NCBI GenBank assembly: GCA_037349105.1
Contig: JAYJMM010000111.1
Coordinates: forward strand, 3,607,001-3,671,000
Direction of reading: 5' to 3'
DNA length: 64,000 bases
Source: Limnomonas spitsbergensis
Lineage: Eukaryota; Chlorophyta; Chlorophyceae; Chlamydomonadales
Shown: positions 1 to 12,200 of the stretch, piece after piece
Layout: every line of letters begins with the position of its first letter
Position numbering within the stretch: the first letter of the stretch is position 1
Program-made: the position numbers and the translations under genes
Notes under the pieces: generated by a model
Databases searched by the model: none
What the model saw: the letters and a program-made list of their open reading frames with translations, nothing else
What the model was told of the DNA's origin: nothing

Positions 1-1785
1 GTTAGGGCAGGATCCTTCAGAGGGGGGCCCTGCAGGGAGGGTGGATTGGTGTGTTGGGGGGCGATGGGACATGCAGTTAGGGCAAGATCCTTCAGAGGGG
101 GTCCCTGCAGGGAGGGTGGATTGGTGTGTTGGGGGGCGATGGGACATGCTGTAAGGGCAAGATCCTTCAGTGGGGGTCCCTGCAGGGAGGGTGGATTGGT
201 GTGTTGGGGGGCGATGGGACATGCAGTAAGGGCAGGATTCTTCAGAGGGGGTCCCTGCAGGGAGGGTGGATTGGTGTGTTGGGGGGCGATGGGACATGCA
301 GTTAGGGCAGGATCCTTCAGAGGGGGTCCCTGCAGGGAGGGGGGATTGGTGTGTTGGGGGGTGATGGGACATGCAGTTAGGGCAGGATCCTTTAGAGGGG
401 GGCCCTGCAGGGAGGGTGGATTGGTGTGTTGGGGGGCGATGGGACATGCAGTTAGGGCAAGATCCTTCAGAGGGGGTCCATGCAGGGAGGGGGAATTAGT
501 GTGTTGGGGGGCGATGGGACATGCAGTTAGGGCAGGATCCTTCAGAGGGGGGCCTTGCAGGGAGGGTGGATTGGTGTGTTGGGGGGCAATGGGACATGCA
601 TTTAGGACAGTATCCTTCAAAGGGGGGCCCTGCAGGGAGTGTGGATTGGTGTGTTGGGGGGCGATGGGACATGCAGTTAGGGCAAGATCCTTCAGAGGGG
701 GGCCCTGCAGGGAGGGTGGATTGGTGTGTTGGGGGGCGATGGGACATGCAGTTAGGGCAGGATCCTTCAGAGGGGGTCCCTGCAGGGAGGGTGGATTGGT
801 GTGTTGGGGGGCGATGGGACATGCAGTTAGGGCAAGATCCTTCAGAGGGGGGCCCTGCAGGGAGGGTGGATTGGTGTGTTGGGGGGCGATGGGACATGCA
901 GTTAGGGCAAGATCCTTCAGAGGGGGTCCCTGCAGGGAGGGTGGATTGGTGTGTTGGGGGGCGATGGGACATGCAATTAGGGCAGGATCCTTCAGAGGGG
1001 GTCTCTGCATGGAGGGGGGATTGGTGTGTTGGGGGGCGATGGGACATGCAGTTAGGGCAAGATCCTTCAGAGGGGGTCCCTGCAGGGAGGGTGGATTGGT
1101 GTGTTGGGGGGCGATGGGACATGCAGTTAGGGCAGGATCCTTTAGAGGGGGGCCCTGCAGGGAGGGTGGATTGGTGTGTTGGGGGGCGATGGGACATGCA
1201 GTTAGGGCAAGATCCTTCAGAGGGGGGCCCTGCATGGAGGGTGGATTGGTGTGTTGGGGGGCGATGGGACATGCAGTTAGGGCAAGATCCTTCAGAGGGG
1301 GTCCCTGCAGGGAGGGTGGATTGGTGTGTTGGGGGGCGATGGGACATGCAGTTAGGGCAGGATCCTTCAGAGGGGGGCCCTGCAGGGAGGGTGGATTGGT
1401 GTGTTGGGGGGCGATGGGACATGCAGTTAGGGCAAGATCCTTCAGAGGGGGTCCCTGCAGGGAGGGGGGATTCGTGTGTTGGGGGGCGATGGGACATGCA
1501 GTTAGGGCAAGATCCTTCAGAGGGGGTCCCTGCAGGGAGGGTGGATTAGTGTGTTGGGGGGCGATGGGACATGCAGTTAGGGCAGGATCCTTCAGAGGGG
1601 GTCCCTGCAGGGAGGGGGGATTGGTGTGTTGGGGGGCGATGGGACATGCAGTTAGGGCAAGATCCTTCAGAGGGGGGCCCTGCAGGGAGGGTGGATTGGT
1701 GTGTTGGGGGCCGATGGGACATGCAGTTAGGGCAGGATCCTTCAGAGGGGGTCCCTGCAGGGAGGGTGGATTGGTGTGTTGGGGG

Positions 1786-3885
1786 GCGATGAGACTTGCA
1801 GTTAGGGCAGGATCCTTCAGAGGGGGGCCCTGCAGGGAGGGTGGATTGGTGTGTTGGGGGGCGATGGGACATGCATTTAGGACAGTATCCTTCAAAGGGG
1901 GGCCCTGCAGGGAGGGTGGATTGGTGTGTTGGGGGGCGATGGGACATGCAATTAGGGCAAGATCCTTCAGAGGGGGGCCCTGCAGGGAGGGTGGATTGGT
2001 GTGTTGGGGGGCGATGGGACATGCAGTTAGGGCAGGATCCTTCAGAGGGGGTCCCTGCAGGGAGGGGGGATTGGTGTGTTGGGGGGCGATGGGACATGCA
2101 GTTAGGGCAAGATCCTTCAGAGGGGGTCCCTGTAGGGAGGGTGGATTGGTGTGTTGGGGGGCGATGGGACATGCAGTTAGGGCAAGATCCTTCAGAGGGG
2201 GGCCCTGCAGGGAGGGTGGATTGGTGTGTTGGGGGCCGATGGGACATGCAATTAGGGCAGGATCCTTCAGAGGGGGTCTCTGCAGGGAGGGTGGATTGGT
2301 GTGTTGGGGGGCGATGGGACATGCAGTTAGGGCAAGATCCTTCAGAGGGGGGCCCTGCAGGGAGGGGGGATTGGTGTGTTGGGGGGCGATGGGACATGCA
2401 GTTAGGGCAGGATCCTTTAGAGGGGGGCCCTGCAGGGAGGGGGGATTGGTGTGTTGGGGGGCGATGGGACATGCAGTTAGGGCAAGATCCTTCAGAGGGG
2501 GGCCCTGCAGGGAGGGTGGATTGGTGTGTTGGGGGGCGATGGGACATGCAGTTAGGGCAAGATCCTTCAGAGGGGGGCCCTGCAGGGAGGGGGGATTGGT
2601 GTGTTGGGGGGCGATGGGACATGCAGTTAGGGCAGGATCCTTCAGAGGGGGTCCCTGCAGGGAGGGGGGATTGGTGTGTTGGGGGGCGATGGGACATGCA
2701 GTTAGGGCAAGATCCTTCAGAGGGGGGCCCTGCAGGGAGGGGGGATTGGTGTGTTGGGGGGCGATGGGACATGCAGTTAGGGCAGGATCCTTTAGAGGGG
2801 GTCCCTGCAGGGAGGGTGGATTGGTGTGTTGGGGGGCGATGAGACTTGCAGTTAGGGCAGGATCCTTCAGAGGGGGGCCCTGCAGGGAGGGTGGATTGGT
2901 GTGTTGGGGGGCTATGGGACATGCATTTAGGACAGTATCCTTCAAAGGGGGGCCCTGCAGGGAGGGTGGATTGGTGTGTTGGGGGGCGATGGGACATGCA
3001 ATTAGGGCAAGATCCTTCAGAGGGGGGCCCTGCAGGGAGGGTGGATTGGTGTGTTGGGGGGCGATGGGACATGCAGTTAGGGCAGGATCCTTCAGAGGGG
3101 GTCCCTGCAGGGAGGGGGGATTGGTGTGTTGGGGGGCGATGGGACATGCAGTTAGGGCAAGATCCTTCAGAGGGGGTCCCTGTAGGGAGGGTGGATTGGT
3201 GTGTTGGGGGGCGATGGGACATGCAGTTAGGGCAAGATCCTTCAGAGGGGGGCCCTGCAGGGAGGGTGGATTGGTGTGTTGGGGGCCGATGGGACATGCA
3301 ATTAGGGCAGGATCCTTCAGAGGGGGTCTCTGCAGGGAGGGTGGATTGGTGTGTTGGGGGGCGATGGGACATGCAGTTAGGGCAAGATCCTTCAGAGGGG
3401 GGCCCTGCAGGGAGGGGGGATTGGTGTGTTGGGGGGCGATGGGACATGCAGTTAGGGCAGGATCCTTCAGAGGGGGGCCCTGCAGGGAGGGGGGATTGGT
3501 GTGTTGGGGGGCGATGGGACATGCAGTTAGGGCAAGATCCTTCAGAGGGGGGCCCTGCATGGAGGGTGGATTGGTGTGTTGGGGGGCGATGGGACATGCA
3601 GTTAGGGCAAGATCCTTCAGAGGGGGGCCCTACAGGGAGGGTGGATTGGTGTGTTGGGGGGCGATGGGACATGCAGTTAGGGCAAGATCCTTCAGAGGGG
3701 GTCCCTGCAGGGAGGGTGGATTGGTGTGTTGGGGGGCGATGGGACATGCAGTTAGGGCAAGATCCTTCAGAGGGGGGCCCTGCAGGGAGGGTGGATTGGT
3801 GTGTTGGGGGGCGATGGGACATGCAATTAGGGCAGGATCCTTCAGAGGGGGTCTCTGCAGGGAGGGGGGATTGGTGTGTTGGGGG
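1786..3885. repeat. Higher-order 1,050-bp (14-unit) duplication in the satellite
   Basis: Rare variants recur exactly 1,050 bp apart: GATGAGACTTGCA near 1788 and 2838, the TTTAGGACAG unit near 1875 and 2925, TGTAGGGAGG at 2131 and 3181, and a GTCTCTGC variant near 2275 and 3325. The copies are nearly identical for the first 600 bp and then diverge. This indicates multi-unit duplication by unequal exchange. Confidence 0.85.
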
Positions 3886-5520
3886 GCGATGGGACATGCA
3901 GTTTGGGCAAGATCCTTCAGAGGGGGTCCCTGCAGGGAGGGGGAATTAGTGTGTTGGGGGGCGATGGGACATGCAATTAGGGCAGGATCCTTCAGAGGGG
4001 GGCCCTGCAGGGAGGGTGGATTGGTGTGTTGGGGGGCGATGGGACATGCATTTAGGACAGTATCCTTCAAAGGGGGGCCCTGCAGGGAGGGTGGATTCTT
4101 GTGTTGGGGGGCGATGGGACATGCAGTTAGGGCAAGATCCTTCAGAGGGGGTCCCTGCAGGGAGGGTGGATTAGTGTGTTGGGGGGCGATGGGACATGCA
4201 GTTAGGGCAAGATCCTTCAGAGGGGGTCCCTGCAGGGAGGGGGGATTCGTGTGTTGGGGGGCGATGGGACATGCAGTTAGGGCAGGATCCTTTAGAGGGG
4301 GGCCCTGCAGGGAGGGTGGATTGGTGTGTTGGGGGGCGATGGGACATGCAGTTAGGGCAAGATCCTTCAGAGGGGGGCCCTGCATGGAGGGTGGATTGGT
4401 GTGTTGGGGGGCGATGGGACATGCAGTTAGGGCAAGATCCTTCAGAGGGGGGCCCTGCAGGGAGGGTGGATTGGTGTGTTGGGGGGCGATGGGACATGCA
4501 GTTAGGGCAAGATCCTTCAGAGGGGGTCCCTGCAGGGAGGGTGGATTGGTGTGTTGGGGGGTGATGGGACATGCAGTTAGGGCAAGATCCTTCAGAGGGG
4601 GGCCCTGCATGGAGGGGGGATTGGTGTGTTGGGGGGCGATGGGACATGCAGTTAGGGCAAGATCCTTCAGAGGGGGTCCCTGCAGGGAGGGTGGATTGGT
4701 GTGTTGGGGGGTGATGGGACATGCAGTTAGGGCAAGATCCTTCAGAGGGGGGCCCTGCAGGGAGGGTGGATTGGTGTGTTGGGGGGCGATGGGACATGCA
4801 GTTAGGGCAAGATCCTTCAGAGGGGGGCCATGCAGGGAGGGTGGATTGGTGTGTTGGGGGGCGATGGGACATGCAGTTAGGGCAAGATCCTTCAGAGGGG
4901 GTCCCTGCAGGGAGGGGGAATTAGTGTGTTGGGGGGCGATGGGACATGCAGTTAGGGCAGGATCCTTCAGAGGGGGGCCCTGCAGGGAGGGTGGATTGGT
5001 GTGTTGGGGGGCGATGGGACATGCAGTTAGGACAGTATCCTTCAAAGGGGGGCCCTGCAGGGAGGGTGGATTGGTGTGTTGGGGGGCGATGGGACATGCA
5101 GTTAGGGCAAGATCCTTCAGAGGGGGGCCCTGCAGGGAGGGTGGATTGGTGTGTTGGGGGGCGATGGGACATGCAGTTAGGGCAGGATCCTTCAGAGGGG
5201 GTCCCTGCAGGGAGGGTGGATTGGTGTGTTGGGGGGCGATGGGACATGCAGTTAGGGCAAGATCCTTCAGAGGGGGGCCCTGCAGGGAGGGTGGATTGGT
5301 GTGTTGGGGGGCGATGGGACATGCAGTTAGGGCAAGATCCTTCAGAGGGGGGCCCTGCAGGGAGGGTGGATTGGTGTGTTGGGGGGCGATGGGACATGCA
5401 ATTAGGGCAGGATCCTTCAGAGGGGGTCTCTGCAGGGAGGGGGGATTGGTGTGTTGGGGGGCGATGGGACATGCAGTTTGGGCAAGATCCTTCAGAGGGG
5501 GTCCCTGCAGGGAGGAGGAA

Positions 5521-8500
5521 TTAGAATGTTGGGGGGCGATGGGACATGCAGTTAGGGCAGGATCCTTCAGAGGGGGGCCCTGCAGGGAGGGTGGATTGGT
5601 GTGTTGGGGGGCGATGGGACATGCATTTAGGACAGTATCCTTCAAAGGGGGGCCCTGCAGGGAGGGGGGATTGGTGTGTTGGGGGGCGATGGGACATGCA
5701 GTTAGGGCAAGATCCTTCAGAGGGGGTCCCTGCAGGGAGGGTGGATTAGTGTGTTGGGGGGCGATGGGACATGCAGTTAGGGCAAGATCCTTCAGAGGGG
5801 GGCCCTGCAGGGAGGGTGGATTGGTGTGTTGGGGGCCGATGGGACATGCAGTTAGGGCAGGATCCTTCAGAGGGGGTCCCTGCAAGGAGGGTGGATTGGT
5901 GTGTTGGGGGGGGCGATGGGACATGCAGTTAGGGCAAGATCCTTCAGAGGGGGGCCCTGCAGGGAGGGTGGATTGGTGTGTTGGGGGGCGATGGGACATG
6001 CAGTTAGGGCAAGATCCTTCAGAGGGGGTCCCTGCAGGGAGGGGGGATTCGTGTGTTGGGGGGCGATGGGACATGCAGTTAGGGCAGGATCCTTTAGAGG
6101 GGGGCCCTGCAGGGAGGGTGGATTGGTGTGTTGGGGGGCGATGGGACATGCAGTTAGGGCAAGATCCTTCAGAGGGGGGCCCTGCAGGGAGGGTGGATTG
6201 GTGTGTTGGGGGGCGATGGGACATGCAGTTAGGGCAAGATCCTTCAGAGGGGGTCCCTGCAGGGAGGGGGAATTAGTGTGTTGGGGGGCGATGGGACATG
6301 CAGTTAGGGCAGGATCCTTCAGAGGGGGGCCCTGCAGGGAGGGTGGATTGGTGTGTTGGGGGGCGATGGGACATGCAGTTAGGGCAAGATCCTTCAGAGG
6401 GGGTCCCTGCAGGGAGGGTGGATTGGTGTGTTGGGGGGTGATGGGACATGCAGTTAGGGCAAGATCCTTCAGAGGGGGGCCCTGCAGGGAGGGTGGATTG
6501 GTGTGTTGGGGGGCGATGGGACATGCAGTTAGGGCAAGATCCTTCAGAGGGGGGCCATGCAGGGAGGGTGGATTGGTGTGTTGGGGGGCGATGGGACATG
6601 CAGTTAGGGCAAGATCCTTCAGAGGGGGTCCCTGCAGGGAGGGGGAATTAGTGTGTTGGGGGGCGATGGGACATGCAGTTAGGGCAGGATCCTTCAGAGG
6701 GGGTCCCTGCAGGGAGGGTGGATTGGTGTGTTGGGGGGCGATGGGACATGCAGTTAGGACAGTATCCTTCAAAGGGGGGCCCTGCAGGGAGGGTGGATTG
6801 GTGTGTTGGGGGGCGATGGGACATGCAGTTAGGGCAAGATCCTTCAGAGGGGGGCCCTGCAGGGAGGGTGGATTGGTGTGTTGGGGGGCGATGGGACATG
6901 CAGTTAGGGCAGGATCCTTCAGAGGGGGTCCCTGCAGGGAGGGTGGATTGGTGTGTTGGGGGGCGATGGGACATGCAGTTAGGGCAAGATCCTTCAGAGG
7001 GGGGCCCTGCAGGGAGGGTGGATTGGTGTGTTGGGGGGCGATGGGACATGCAGTTAGGGCAAGATCCTTCAGAGGGGGGCCCTGCAGGGAGGGTGGATTG
7101 GTGTGTTGGGGGGCGATGGGACATGCAATTAGGGCAGGATCCTTCAGAGGGGGTCTCTGCAGGGAGGGGGGATTGGTGTGTTGGGGGGCGATGGGACATG
7201 CAGTTTGGGCAAGATCCTTCAGAGGGGGTCCCTGCAGGGAGGAGGAATTAGTGTGTTGGGGGGCGATGGGACATGCAGTTAGGGCAGGATCCTTCAGAGG
7301 GGGGCCCTGCAGGGAGGGTGGATTGGTGTGTTGGGGGGCGATGGGACATGCATTTAGGACAGTATCCTTCAAAGGGGGGCCCTGCAGGGAGGGGGGATTG
7401 GTGTGTTGGGGGGCGATGGGACATGCAGTTAGGGCAAGATCCTTCAGAGGGGGTCCCTGCAGGGAGGGTGGATTAGTGTGTTGGGGGGCGATGGGACATG
7501 CAGTTAGGGCAAGATCCTTCAGAGGGGGGCCCTGCAGGGAGGGTGGATTGGTGTGTTGGGGGCCGATGGGACATGCAGTTAGGGCAGGATCCTTCAGAGG
7601 GGGTCCCTGCAAGGAGGGTGGATTGGTGTGTTGGGGGGGGCGATGGGACATGCAGTTAGGGCAAGATCCTTCAGAGGGGGGCCCTGCAGGGAGGGTGGAT
7701 TGGTGTGTTGGGGGGCGATGGGACATGCAGTTAGGGCAAGATCCTTCAGAGGGGGTCCCTGCAGGGAGGGGGGATTCGTGTGTTGGGGGGCGATGGGACA
7801 TGCAGTTAGGGCAGGATCCTTTAGAGGGGGGCCCTGCAGGGAGGGTGGATTGGTGTGTTGGGGGGCGATGGGACATGCAGTTAGGGCAAGATCCTTCAGA
7901 GGGGGGCCCTGCAGGGAGGGTGGATTGGTGTGTTGGGGGGCGATGGGACATGCAGTTAGGGCAAGATCCTTCAGAGGGGGTCCCTGCAGGGAGGGGGAAT
8001 TAGTGTGTTGGGGGGCGATGGGACATGCAGTTAGGGCAGGATCCTTCAGAGGGGGGCCCTGCAGGGAGGGTGGATTGGTGTGTTGGGGGGCGATGGGACA
8101 TGCATTTAGGACAGTATCCTTCAAAGGGGGGCCCTGCAGGGAGGGTGGATTGGTGTGTTGGGGGGCGATGGGACATGCAGTTAGGGCAAGATCCTTCAGA
8201 GGGGGTCCCTGCAGGGAGGGTGGATTGGTGTGTTGGGGGGCGATGGGACATGCAGTTAGGGCAAGATCCTTCAGAGGGGGGCCCTGCAGGGAGGGTGGAT
8301 TGGTGTGTTGGGGGGCGATGGGACATGCAGTTAGGGCAAGATCCTTCAGAGGGGGGCCCTGCAGGGAGGGTGGATTGGTGTGTTGGGGGGCGATGGGACA
8401 TGCAGTTAGGGCAAGATCCTTCAGAGGGGGGCCCTGCAGGGAGGGTGGATTGGTGTGTTGGGGGGCGATGGGACATGCAGTTAGGGTAAGATCCTTCAGA

Positions 8501-9250
8501 GGGGGTCCCCGCAGGGAGGGGGAATAAGTGTGTTGGGGGGCGATGGGACATGCAGTTAGGGCAGGATCCTTCAGAGGGGGGCCCTGCAGGGAGGGTGGAT
8601 TGGTGTGTTGGGGGGCGATGGGACATGCAATTAGGGCAGGATCCTTCAGAGGGGGGCCATGCAGGGAGGGTGGATTGGTGTGTTGGGGGGCGATGGGACA
8701 TGCAGTTAGGGCAAGATCCTTCAGAGGGGGGCCCTGCAGGGAGGGTGGATTGGTGTGTTGGGGGGCGATGGGACATGCAGTTAGGGCAAGATCCTTCAGA
8801 GGGGGGCCCTGCAGGGAGGGTGGATTGGTGTGTTGGGGGGCGATGGGACATGCAGTTAGGGCAAGATCCTTCAGAGGGGGTCCCTGCAGGGAGGGGGAAT
8901 AAGTGTGTTGGGGGGCGATGGGACATGCAGTTAGGGCAGGATCCTTCAGAGGGGGGTCTGCAGGGAGGGTGGATTGGTGTGTTGGGGGGCGATGGGAAAT
9001 GCAGTTAGGACAGTATCCTTCAGTGGGGGGCCCTGCAGGGAGGGTGGATTGGTGTGTTGGGGGGCGATGGGACATGCAGTTAGGGCAAGATCCTTCAGAG
9101 GGGGGCCCTGCAGGGAGGGTGGATTGGTGTGTTGGGGGGCGATGGGACATGCAGTTAGGGCAAGATCCTTCAGAGGGGGGCCCTGCAGGGAGGGTGGATT
9201 GGTGTGTTGGGGGCCGATGGGACATGCAGTTAGGGCAGGATCCTTCAGAG
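5521..9250. repeat. Higher-order duplications of about 1.73 and 1.65 kb
   Basis: A distinctive +2 indel unit with GGGGGGGCGATGG occurs near 5905, 7632 and 9287, spaced 1,727 bp (23 units plus 2) and about 1,651-1,655 bp (22 units). The first pair is surrounded by the same order of variant units, so whole segments were copied. Confidence 0.75.
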
Positions 9251-12200
9251 GGGGTCCCTGCAAGGAGGGTGGATTGGTGTGTTGGGGGGGGCGATGGGAC
9301 ATGCAGTTAGGGCAAGATCCTTCAGAGGGGGGCCCTGCAGGGAGGGTGGATTGGTGTGTTGGGGGGCGATGGGACATGCAGTTAGGTCAAGATCCTTCAG
9401 AGGGGGGCCCTGCAGGGAGGGTGGATTGGTGTGTTGGGGGGCGATGGGACATGCAGTTAGGGCAAGATCCTTCAGAGGGGGTCCCTGCATGGAGGGTGGA
9501 TTGGTGTGTTGGGGGGCGATGGGACATGCAGTTAGGGCAGGATCCTTCAGAGGGGGGCCCTGCAGGGAGGGTGGATTGGTGTGTTGGGGGGCGATGGGAC
9601 ATGCAGTTAGGACAGTATCCTTCAAAGGGGGGCCATGCAGGGAGGGTGGATTGGTGTGTTGGGGGGCGATGGGACATGCAGTTAGGGCAAGATCCTTCAG
9701 AGGGGGGCCCTGCAGGGAGGGTGGATTGGTGTGTTGGGGGGCGATGGGACATGCAGTTAGGGCAGGATCCTTCAGAGGGGGGCCCTGCAGGGAGGGTGGA
9801 TTGGTGTGTTGGGGGGCGATGGGACATGCAGTTAGGGCAAGATCCTTCAGAGGGGGGCCATGCAGGGAGGGTGGATTGGTGTGTTGGGGGGCGATGGGAC
9901 ATGCAGTTAGGGCAAGATCCTTCAGAGGGGGGCCCTGCAGGGAGGGTGGATTGGTGTGTTGGGGGGCGATGGGACATGCAATTAGGGCAGGATCCTTCAG
10001 AGGGGGTCTCTGCAGGGAGGGGGGATTGGTGTGTTGGGGGGCGATGGGACATGCAGTTAGGGCAAGATCCTTCAGAGGGGGTCCCTGCAGGGAGGGGGAA
10101 TTAGTGTGTTGGGGGGCGATGGGACATGCAGTTAGGGCAGGATCCTTCAGAGGGGGGCCCTGCAGGGAGGGTGGATTGGTGTGTTGGGGGGCGATGGGAC
10201 ATGCATTGAGGACAGTATCCTTCAAAGGGGGGCCCTGCAGGGAGGGTGGATTGGTGTGTTGGGGGGCGATGGGACATGCAGTTAGGGCAAGATCCTTCAG
10301 AGGGGGTCCCTGCAGGGAGGGTGGATTGGTGTGTTGGGGGGCGATGGGACATGCAGTTAGGGCAAGATCCTTCAGAGGGGGGCCCTGCAGGGAGGGTGGA
10401 TTGGTGTGTTGGGGGGCGATGGGACATGCAGTTAGGGCAAGATCCTTCAGAGGGGGGCCCTGCAGGGAGGGTGGATTGGTGTGTTGGGGGGCGATGGGAC
10501 ATGCAGTTAGGGCAAGATCCTTCAGAGGGGGGCCCTGCAGGGAGGGTGGATTGGTGTGTTGGGGGGCGATGGGACATGCAGTTAGGGCAGGATCCTTCAG
10601 AGGGGGGCCCTGCAGGGAGGGTGGATTGGTGTGTTGGGGGGCGATGGGACATGCAGTTAGGACAGTATCCTTCAAAGGGGGGCCATGCAGGGAGGGTGGA
10701 TTGGTGTGTTGGGGGGCGATGGGACATGCAGTTAGGGCAAGATCCTTCAGAGGGGGGCCCTGCAGGGAGGGTGGATTGGTGTGTTGGGGGGCGATGGGAC
10801 ATGCAGTTAGGGCAGGATCCTTCAGAGGGGGGCCCTGCAGGGAGGGTGGATTGGTGTGTTGGGGGGCGATGGGACATGCAGTTAGGGCAAGATCCTTCAG
10901 AGGGGGGCCATGCAGGGAGGGTGGATTGGTGTGTTGGGGGGCGATGGGACATGCAGTTAGGGCAAGATCCTTCAGAGGGGGGCCCTGCAGGGAGGGTGGA
11001 TTGGTGTGTTGGGGGGCGATGGGACATGCAATTAGGGCAGGATCCTTCAGAGGGGGTCTCTGCAGGGAGGGGGGATTGGTGTGTTGGGGGGCGATGGGAC
11101 ATGCAGTTAGGGCAAGATCCTTCAGAGGGGGTCCCTGCAGGGAGGGGGAATTAGTGTGTTGGGGGGCGATGGGACATGCAGTTAGGGCAGGATCCTTCAG
11201 AGGGGGGCCCTGCAGGGAGGGTGGATTGGTGTGTTGGGGGGCGATGGGACATGCATTGAGGACAGTATCCTTCAAAGGGGGGCCCTGCAGGGAGGGTGGA
11301 TTGGTGTGTTGGGGGGCGATGGGACATGCAGTTAGGGCAAGATCCTTCAGAGGGGGTCCCTGCAGGGAGGGTGGATTGGTGTGTTGGGGGGCGATGGGAC
11401 ATGCAGTTAGGGCAAGATCCTTCAGAGGGGGGCCCTGCAGGGAGGGTGGATTGGTGTGTTGGGGGGCGATGGGACATGCAGTTAGGGCAAGATCCTTCAG
11501 AGGGGGGCCCTGCAGGGAGGGTGGATTGGTGTGTTGGGGGGCGATGGGACATGCAGTTAGGGCAAGATCCTTCAGAGGGGGGCCCTGCAGGGAGGGTGGA
11601 TTGGTGTGTTGGGGGGCGATGGGACATGCAGTTAGGGTAAGATCCTTCAGAGGGGGTCCCCGCAGGGAGGGGGAATAAGTGTGTTGGGGGGCGATGGGAC
11701 ATGCAGTTAGGGCAGGATCCTTCAGAGGGGGGCCCTGCAGGGAGGGTGGATTGGTGTGTTGGGGGGCGATGGGACATGCAATTAGGGCAGGATCCTTCAG
11801 AGGGGGGCCATGCAGGGAGGGTGGATTGGTGTGTTGGGGGGCGATGGGACATGCAGTTAGGGCAAGATCCTTCAGAGGGGGGCCCTGCAGGGAGGGTGGA
11901 TTGGTGTGTTGGGGGGCGATGGGACATGCAGTTAGGGCAAGATCCTTCAGAGGGGGGCCCTGCAGGGAGGGTGGATTGGTGTGTTGGGGGGCGATGGGAC
12001 ATGCAGTTAGGGCAAGATCCTTCAGAGGGGGTCCCTGCAGGGAGGGGGAATAAGTGTGTTGGGGGGCGATGGGACATGCAGTTAGGGCAGGATCCTTCAG
12101 AGGGGGGTCTGCAGGGAGGGTGGATTGGTGTGTTGGGGGGCGATGGGAAATGCAGTTAGGACAGTATCCTTCAGTGGGGGGCCCTGCAGGGAGGGTGGAT
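8000..12200. repeat. Higher-order 3,151-bp and 1,050-bp copies
   Basis: Segments starting near 8000 and 11151 are almost identical for more than 900 bp. For example, the unique AGTTAGGGTAAGATCC unit is near 8480 and 11631, 3,151 bp apart. The ATGCATTGAGGACAG variant recurs at about 10201 and 11251, and a GACAGTATCC variant ending in GGCCATGCAG recurs at about 9605 and 10655, both 1,050 bp apart. The array is a mosaic of overlapping duplications. Confidence 0.8.
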